Assembly: GCF_016924665.1 (NCBI RefSeq)
Contig: NZ_JAFFJT010000004.1
Span: forward strand, 57,011 to 121,010
Origin: Nocardioides sp. SYSU D00038
GTDB lineage: Bacteria; Actinomycetota; Actinomycetes; Propionibacteriales; Nocardioidaceae
Reading direction: 5' to 3'
Length of the DNA: 64,000 nt
This document shows positions 59,712 to 64,000 of the stretch, in pieces; within the stretch, counting starts at the first letter, position 1; every line of letters starts with the position of its first letter. The notes below the pieces were generated by a model that had not been told where the DNA came from, made no database searches, and saw only the letters and a program-made list of their open reading frames with translations. The translations under genes and the position numbers were made by a program.

Positions 59712-59717
59712 CCGCAA

Positions 59718-59723
59718 AGCCTA
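59718..59723 (-). promoter_or_regulatory. -10 hexamer TAGGCT, leaderless start of argS
   Basis: Minus-strand TAGGCT is followed by six bases and GTG 59711, with no ribosome binding site; this promoter would drive argS-lysA-hom-thrC-thrB. Confidence 0.5.
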
Positions 59724-59792
59724 TCGGCGGCCACCGGTTTCTCTCTCACCAGTTCCGCCCGGTAGTGTTCGGCACCGCGCCGCGAGGCGCTG

Positions 59793-59865
59793 GCCTCCGT
59801 AGCTCAGGGGATAGAGCACTGGTTTCCGGTACCAGGTGTCGCAGGTTCGAATCCTGCCGGAGGCG
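59793..59865 (+). tRNA. tRNA-Arg(CCG)
   Basis: Full cloverleaf: acceptor GCCTCCG/CGGAGGC (59793-59799, 59858-59864), D stem GCTC/GAGC, anticodon stem CTGGT/ACCAG with loop TTCCGGT (anticodon CCG at 59826-59828, reading CGG), T stem GCAGG/CCTGC with loop TTCGAAT, discriminator G. The CCA end is not encoded. It lies 81 bases from the divergent argS start. Confidence 0.97.
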
Positions 59866-59869
59866 CTGT

Positions 59870-59976
59870 CTCTTCGGCCCCGTCGCCGCTCGATGCGCGA
59901 GCGGCGACGGGGGCCGATGGAATTGGATAGACACCCGGGCGCTCCCCTCGGGGCGCGGGGCGACGGGGCCGAAGAG
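59870..59976. repeat. Alternative-pairing inverted repeats after tRNA-Arg
   Basis: A perfect 18-bp arm ctcttcggccccgtcgcc (59870-59887) pairs with 59959-59976. Part of the same left arm can instead pair with 59898-59916, giving a near-perfect stem (GGCCCCGTCGCCGCTCG against CGAGCGGCGACGGGGGCC with one bulge). It may end tRNA transcription or be a mobile-palindrome remnant. Confidence 0.7.
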
Positions 59977-59980
59977 ATTT

Positions 59981-60008
59981 GGAAGTACTCGCTGGCGCTC
60001 GTACTTCC
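59981..60008. repeat. Small hairpin GGAAGTAC/GTACTTCC
   Basis: Perfect 8-bp arms with a 12-base loop directly after the larger inverted repeat, the third palindrome within 140 bases of the tRNA gene. Confidence 0.6.
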
Positions 60009-60016
60009 GTGCCGGT

Positions 60017-60046
60017 GGTCGAGCAGCGGTGGCGTCCGTCGAGACC
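60017..60046. repeat. Dispersed GGTCGAGCAGCG...GTCGAGACC repeat, copy 2
   Basis: Shares the ggtcgagcagcg start and the gtcgagacc end with the copy at 50975-51011 but is seven bases shorter in the middle. The remaining ~79 bases to the next gene end hold nothing recognisable. Confidence 0.65.
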
Positions 60047-60125
60047 CCCGCCAGCCGACCGTCCTCCCGTGCGCCCCTCCCAACCCCGTCTGGTGCGGGG
60101 CCGGGTATCGCCGACCCGGCGTTAA

Positions 60126-62291
60126 TTAGCGACGGCTCGGCGACACCGGGCCGAGGCGGATCCGGGCCTCGAGCTCGTCGGCCAGGTACGCCGAGTACGG
60201 CGTGGAGATGTGGGCTCGGTCGCGGCGGGCGATGTAGCGGCCGATCACGGTGGGGCACTTCTCGCTCGCGCAGAACCACTGCCCGGTCTCCACGAACGGC
60301 GTGTCCGTGGCCCGGGCGGCCTGGCGGAGGGCGTCGATCATCGTGAGCGACGTGGGGTCCTCCCCGGACAGGCAGCTGCCGAGGTCGGCGTCGCGCTCGG
60401 ACAGGCAGCCGGCCGGGCTCAGCCGCAGCGCCGGCGGATCGCCGATGATGACCACCCGGTCGGTGTGGGGCGCCACCCGGGCGACCTGGCGCTCCATCCC
60501 CACCCGGAAGAGCTCCGCCTTGCCCTCGACGTCGTCGACCAGGTTGCCGTCGTCGTCGGCGAAGGCGGGGTTGGCCTCCGAGGCCATCAGCACCACGTCG
60601 GGGTCGAGCTCCTCGACCTGGTCGACCGCCCAGTCCTGGAACGCCGCGCACGCGGTGCTGGGGCCGGTGCCGTTCTTGAGCCACGGTGTCACGTCGGCCG
60701 AGGGGCAGCCCTCGCGCACGAGGTAGTAGGCGGTGTAGCCGAACCGCTCGGTCAGCACGTCGAGGGCGGGCATCCACTGCCGCGCGTGGGAGTCGCCGAG
60801 CAGCACTAGGGTGCGGTCCGCGTCCGGGTCGCCGCGCGGGCACAGCGGCCGGTCCTCGTTGATCTGGAAGTACTCGCACTCCCCCACGTCGGGCCGGTCG
60901 TCGGCGAGCCCGAGCAGCGACGGCTCGAGGTCGGCGGGGATGGCCATCCCGTTCTGCGCGGCGAGCACCGAGGCCTGCACCAGCGCGACCACGGGGTCGT
61001 CGCTGAACTCGGGCGGCGGGTCGCCCTCGGACTGGCCGTACTCCGAGAGCGTCACCGGCGGCCCGCCGCCGCTGAGCTGGGCGTCGACCACCCGGTTGCC
61101 CACGAGCACCAGCGGCAGCGTCACGAGCACCACCGCCGGGTAGAGCAGCACCCCGCGCAGGTGACCGGCACGGGGCAGCCCCTGGCCGCGGCGGAAGGGG
61201 TTCTCCACCCAGCGGTACGACGCCGCGGCCAGCACCACCGCGACCACGACCACCGCGGCGCCGTAGAGGCCCGAGGGCCGTCCCCAGAGCGCGCCGGCGA
61301 AGATCAGCAGCGGCCAGTGCCACAGGTAGAGGGAGTAGGACCAGTCGCCCACCGCACGCATCGGCGCCACGGTGAGCAGCCGCTGCGGGCCCCAGGCGGC
61401 CGGGCCGAGCCCACCGAGCAGGAGCAGCACGGTGCCGAGCACCGGCAGCGCCGCGAGGTGGCCCGGGAACAGCGTCGTGGAGTCGAAGGTCAGGGCGGCG
61501 GCGAGCACCGCCAGCACGCCGGCCCACGACGCGAGCGCGAACAGCCAGGCCGGCACCCCCCGCGCGATGGCCGGCGCCAGGCAGGCCGCGAGCGCACCGA
61601 GGCAGAGCTCCCAGGCGCGCGTGAACGGCGAGTAGTACGCCGAGACCGGATCGGTGCGGGTGTGCACGACGCACCAGACGAACGACGCCACCACGATCGC
61701 GAGCAGCACCGGCACCGCGGCCGCCCGCACCAGCGCACCGGGGTGGTAGCCGGCGCGGCGGCCGGCGGCGTGCCGGGCGCTGGCCCGGTCGTCGGCCTCG
61801 CGCCGCATCCACCAGCACAGGCCGATCACCACCACCGGCCAGACGAGGTAGAACTGCTCCTCCACCGCGAGCGACCAGTAGTGCTGGAAGGGCGAGGCCG
61901 CCGCCTCGGCGTTGAAGTAGTCGGTGCCGTCGCTGACCAGCTTGAAGTTCGTCGCGAAGAACGTCGCCCACACGGCGTAGTCCACGGCCGACTTCGCCTC
62001 GACCGCGCTCAGCACCGCGATCGAGCCGACCACGGTGAAGACCAGCACGACCGTCGCGGCGGGCAGGATCCGGCGGGCCCGGCGCCCGTAGAAGCCGAGC
62101 AGCGAGACCGTGTCGGAGCGCTCGGCCTCGGCGACCAGCAGCGAGGTGATCAGGTAGCCGGAGATCACGAAGAAGACGTCCACGCCGACGAACCCGCCGT
62201 GGAACGGGCCGATGCGGGCATGGTCCAGGGCCACCAGCAGGACGGCCAGGGCCCGCAGCCCCTGGATGTCCTGCCGGAAGCCGAGGTGCAT
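60126..62291 (-). CDS. Acyltransferase-3 / SGNH-domain membrane protein (OafA-like)
   Basis: 721 residues from ATG 62291. N-terminal acyltransferase-3 domain with ~10 helices (DIQGLRALAVLLVALDHARI, FVGVDVFFVISGYLITSLL, YWSLAVEEQFYLVWP), then an extracytoplasmic SGNH domain with nucleophile Ser501 (LLGDSHARQW) and the D-x2-H pair Asp691/His694 (RRDRAHIS). OafA-like proteins O-acylate cell-surface polysaccharides or peptidoglycan. An earlier in-frame start at 62402 adds an implausible tail; TACGAT six bases before 62291 supports the chosen ATG. Confidence 0.92.
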   Translation of the reverse strand: MHLGFRQDIQGLRALAVLLVALDHARIGPFHGGFVGVDVFFVISGYLITSLLVAEAERSDTVSLLGFYGRRARRILPAATVVLVFTVVGSIAVLSAVEAKSAVDYAVWATFFATNFKLVSDGTDYFNAEAAASPFQHYWSLAVEEQFYLVWPVVVIGLCWWMRREADDRASARHAAGRRAGYHPGALVRAAAVPVLLAIVVASFVWCVVHTRTDPVSAYYSPFTRAWELCLGALAACLAPAIARGVPAWLFALASWAGVLAVLAAALTFDSTTLFPGHLAALPVLGTVLLLLGGLGPAAWGPQRLLTVAPMRAVGDWSYSLYLWHWPLLIFAGALWGRPSGLYGAAVVVVAVVLAAASYRWVENPFRRGQGLPRAGHLRGVLLYPAVVLVTLPLVLVGNRVVDAQLSGGGPPVTLSEYGQSEGDPPPEFSDDPVVALVQASVLAAQNGMAIPADLEPSLLGLADDRPDVGECEYFQINEDRPLCPRGDPDADRTLVLLGDSHARQWMPALDVLTERFGYTAYYLVREGCPSADVTPWLKNGTGPSTACAAFQDWAVDQVEELDPDVVLMASEANPAFADDDGNLVDDVEGKAELFRVGMERQVARVAPHTDRVVIIGDPPALRLSPAGCLSERDADLGSCLSGEDPTSLTMIDALRQAARATDTPFVETGQWFCASEKCPTVIGRYIARRDRAHISTPYSAYLADELEARIRLGPVSPSRR

Positions 62292-62297
62292 GCGCAG

Positions 62298-62303
62298 ATC
62301 GTA
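62298..62303 (-). promoter_or_regulatory. -10 hexamer TACGAT, leaderless start of the acyltransferase gene
   Basis: Minus-strand TACGAT is followed by six bases and ATG 62291, which decides the start codon. Confidence 0.5.
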
Positions 62304-62480
62304 GGTGGGGCGCGCCCCCGCACCGGGGTCGGCCGGTCGGCGCGGGACGAGGACGCGGGAGGAGGTACGCGCGACCGGGTGACCGCAATCGACGGACAGC
62401 ACCGGCGATCCACGGGATCATTCACCGACCAGCCAGCACCGACCCGACCCCGCCCGGGGTCGAGCAGAAAGTGGGAGAGC

Positions 62481-63911
62481 GTGAAGAAGTCCCTGACCCA
62501 GGCCGTCGCCGTGTCGGCGGTGTGCGCCGCGGCCCTCGCGGGCAGCATCGGCGCCACCGCCGGCAGCACCGCCACCGCGGTCGGCGCCCAGGCCAAGCCC
62601 AAGGGGATCACCGAGTTCGGCTTCCGGGCCAACGTGTTCGGCACCAAGGCCGTCGTCGACGGCGTCGAGCTGAAGACGCTCAAGGACGCGCTGGTGCAGC
62701 AGAAGTGCACGCGGCAGCTGCGCGGCGAGCTGGTCAAGGGCTCCGCCCTCAGCACCAGCAACATCCTCCCTGGCCTCGACGAGCTGATCCGGATCTCGCC
62801 CAGCACCAGCCGCACCCAGACCTACCGGTCCGGCTCGACGTACGGCGTGCGCGGTACCAACGTCATCGGTGACATCTCCGTCGGCGGCGGCGAGCTGCCG
62901 GGCGTCGGCGAGCTGCCTCACCTGACCATCAAGGCCCTGGTCTCCAGCGCCGACTCCTTCTACAACGGCTCGGCCAAGCGGTTCGGCCACCGGGAGTCGT
63001 TCACCTTCGGCGGCATCGGCCTCGACCTGGGCGACTCGGTCATCACCGCCCCGATCCAGGACCTGCTCGACGCGATCGGCGTGCAGGACATCCTCGACAC
63101 CGTCGTCAACGAGACCGTCAACGCGGTGATCCAGGCGCTGGTGAAGAACCTGGGCACCATCGAGATCCCGGGCCTCGGCTCGATCAGCCTCGGCAGGAGC
63201 ACCGGCGCCACCTTCGCAAACGGCGCCACCTCCGAGGCCTACGCCCTGAAGATCCAGGTCAACAACCCCCTCAACGACCGCAAGACGGTCGTCCAGCTCG
63301 GCCGCGCGGTCAGCTCGATCCAGCGCGGCGTGCCCTCGGGGGTGTTCCGCTCCACGATGTCGGCCCTCGAGCTCAACGTCGGCAACCTGCTCACCTTCGG
63401 CAGCGTCAACCAGACCACGCTCCCCTGCGCCGGCACCGGCGGCAGGACCCGGGTCAAGCGGGTCGCCTCGGCCGGCGTGATCGGGCTGGTCGACCTCAAG
63501 AACGTCGCGTACTCCTACCGCGGCCGCCAGGTCAAGGGCACCGGCAAGAGGAAGGGCCGCAACGCCGCCTCCGGCTTCGTGCAGACCAGCATCGGGCGGG
63601 CGACCGTCCCGGCTGCCGGCATCGTGGTCAACAACCTGGTCTCCCGCGTCGACATGCGGTCCGGGCGCGAGAACAAGCTGGTCAAGCGCAAGGTGACCAC
63701 CCGCTACGGCTCGATCCAGGTCAAGGGGAAGACCATCCCGGCCCTCAAGCCCGGGCAGACCTACTCGTTCCCGGGCGGCTCGATCCGCTACCGGGTCGTG
63801 CAGAACGACAACTTCTACGGCACCGAGGTCCGCGGGCTGCGGATCACGCTGTTCAACGAGAACGTCGTCATCAACCTCGGCCAGGCCGCGGGTCGCATCT
63901 TCTTCAAGTGA
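62481..63911 (+). CDS. Secreted protein of the choice-of-anchor P type
   Basis: 476 residues from GTG 62481, preceded by GTGGGAGAGC. Signal peptide (KKSLTQAVAVSAVCAAALAG, cleavage near Gln-Ala at ~38) followed by a strand-rich, Gly/Val-rich mature protein beginning KGITEFGFRANVFGTKAVVD. Repeated basic stretches (VKGTGKRKGRNAASG, SRVDMRSGRENKLVKRKV) and few Cys are seen. I recognise it as similar to actinobacterial 'choice-of-anchor P' proteins; no LPXTG or C-terminal helix is visible, so the mode of surface attachment is open. Function unknown. Confidence 0.8.
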   Translation: MKKSLTQAVAVSAVCAAALAGSIGATAGSTATAVGAQAKPKGITEFGFRANVFGTKAVVDGVELKTLKDALVQQKCTRQLRGELVKGSALSTSNILPGLDELIRISPSTSRTQTYRSGSTYGVRGTNVIGDISVGGGELPGVGELPHLTIKALVSSADSFYNGSAKRFGHRESFTFGGIGLDLGDSVITAPIQDLLDAIGVQDILDTVVNETVNAVIQALVKNLGTIEIPGLGSISLGRSTGATFANGATSEAYALKIQVNNPLNDRKTVVQLGRAVSSIQRGVPSGVFRSTMSALELNVGNLLTFGSVNQTTLPCAGTGGRTRVKRVASAGVIGLVDLKNVAYSYRGRQVKGTGKRKGRNAASGFVQTSIGRATVPAAGIVVNNLVSRVDMRSGRENKLVKRKVTTRYGSIQVKGKTIPALKPGQTYSFPGGSIRYRVVQNDNFYGTEVRGLRITLFNENVVINLGQAAGRIFFK

Positions 63912-63937
63912 CGCCCTTCTGACCCCACCCCGCCGGG

Positions 63938-64000
63938 CCGGGGGCCCCCCCCCCGGGGGGGCGCCCCCCCCCCGGGGGCACGCCCCCCCCCCCGGGGGGG
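63938..64000. other. C/G homopolymer tail, probable contig-end artefact
   Basis: The last ~60 bases are alternating runs of 5-11 C and G. They share no structure with the rest of the window and code for nothing, and are most simply explained by sequencing or assembly error in GC-rich hairpin sequence at a contig end. Confidence 0.7.

Noticed and set aside
59793..60046. Integrated element at tRNA-Arg
   Set aside because: No integrase, no duplicated tRNA 3' end and no foreign genes are visible nearby.
63938..64000. G-quadruplex or telomere-like end
   Set aside because: The pattern is mixed C and G runs without periodicity, adjacent to the end of the supplied sequence; an artefact is more likely.

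Overview
The window is about 64 kb of very GC-rich DNA with dense, tightly packed genes, frequent 1 to 4 base stop/start overlaps, many GTG starts and many start codons that sit directly behind a -10 hexamer with no ribosome binding site. These traits, together with the gene content (NucS mismatch-repair endonuclease, Ccr/ethylmalonyl-CoA genes, the GlgE-type TreS-Mak-GlgB set, a DivIVA/FilP-like coiled-coil protein, a Rho with a long basic insert), point to an actinobacterium. I infer the Nocardioides/Nocardioidaceae area, but no rRNA is present to prove it. Read right to left, the backbone follows the order I recall for Mycobacterium tuberculosis Rv1292 (argS) to Rv1326c (glgB), with accessory genes inserted. 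No integrase, transposase, CRISPR array or prophage gene was seen. The last ~60 bases are homopolymeric C/G runs that look like a contig-end artefact.

Layout. 1-4.5 kb: end of treS, then mak and glgB (alpha-glucan/trehalose metabolism). 4.5-14.7 kb: accessory genes (Nudix protein, APC permease, universal stress protein, EamA exporter with divergent LysR regulator, YbbN-like thioredoxin/TPR protein, secreted nuclease-like protein, small membrane and stress-type proteins). 14.7-19.1 kb: acyl-CoA cluster with meaB, acetyl-CoA acetyltransferase, the methylmalonyl/ethylmalonyl-CoA epimerase and crotonyl-CoA carboxylase/reductase. 19.2-31.4 kb: coiled-coil cytoskeletal-type protein, AI-2E family permease, second EamA exporter, CGNR regulator, flavin-type oxidoreductase, hydrolases, a fused double 3-hydroxyacyl-CoA dehydrogenase, nucS, a D-amino-acid-oxidase-like protein. 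31.4-36 kb: ferritin with an upstream DtxR/IdeR-like box, the B12-dependent mutase (ethylmalonyl-CoA mutase type), a STAS protein and the cobalamin adenosyltransferase. 36-47.9 kb: MFS transporter, DUF2550 protein, complete F-type ATP synthase operon (minus strand) and wecA. 47.9-59.7 kb: sua5, prmC, prfA, rpmE, rho, thrB, thrC, hom, lysA, argS (minus strand). 59.8 kb: tRNA-Arg(CCG). 60-64 kb: acyltransferase-3/SGNH membrane protein and a secreted surface-type protein.

How the genes work together. Thiolase, hydroxyacyl-CoA dehydrogenase, Ccr, epimerase and the B12 mutase, plus the MeaB chaperone and the cobalamin adenosyltransferase, cover much of the ethylmalonyl-CoA route (acetyl-CoA to C4/C5 acyl-CoAs). 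The genes lie in four separate transcription units, and each unit carries a similar 16-bp dyad (roughly GTTACY-N4-AGTRNY) at or near its -10 or -35 position. I propose this as a shared operator, and it is the most interesting signal found here. Other signals worth attention are a dispersed family of palindromic intergenic repeats, a Crp-like site at the ATP synthase promoter, an iron box ahead of the ferritin unit, and a consistent leaderless promoter pattern.
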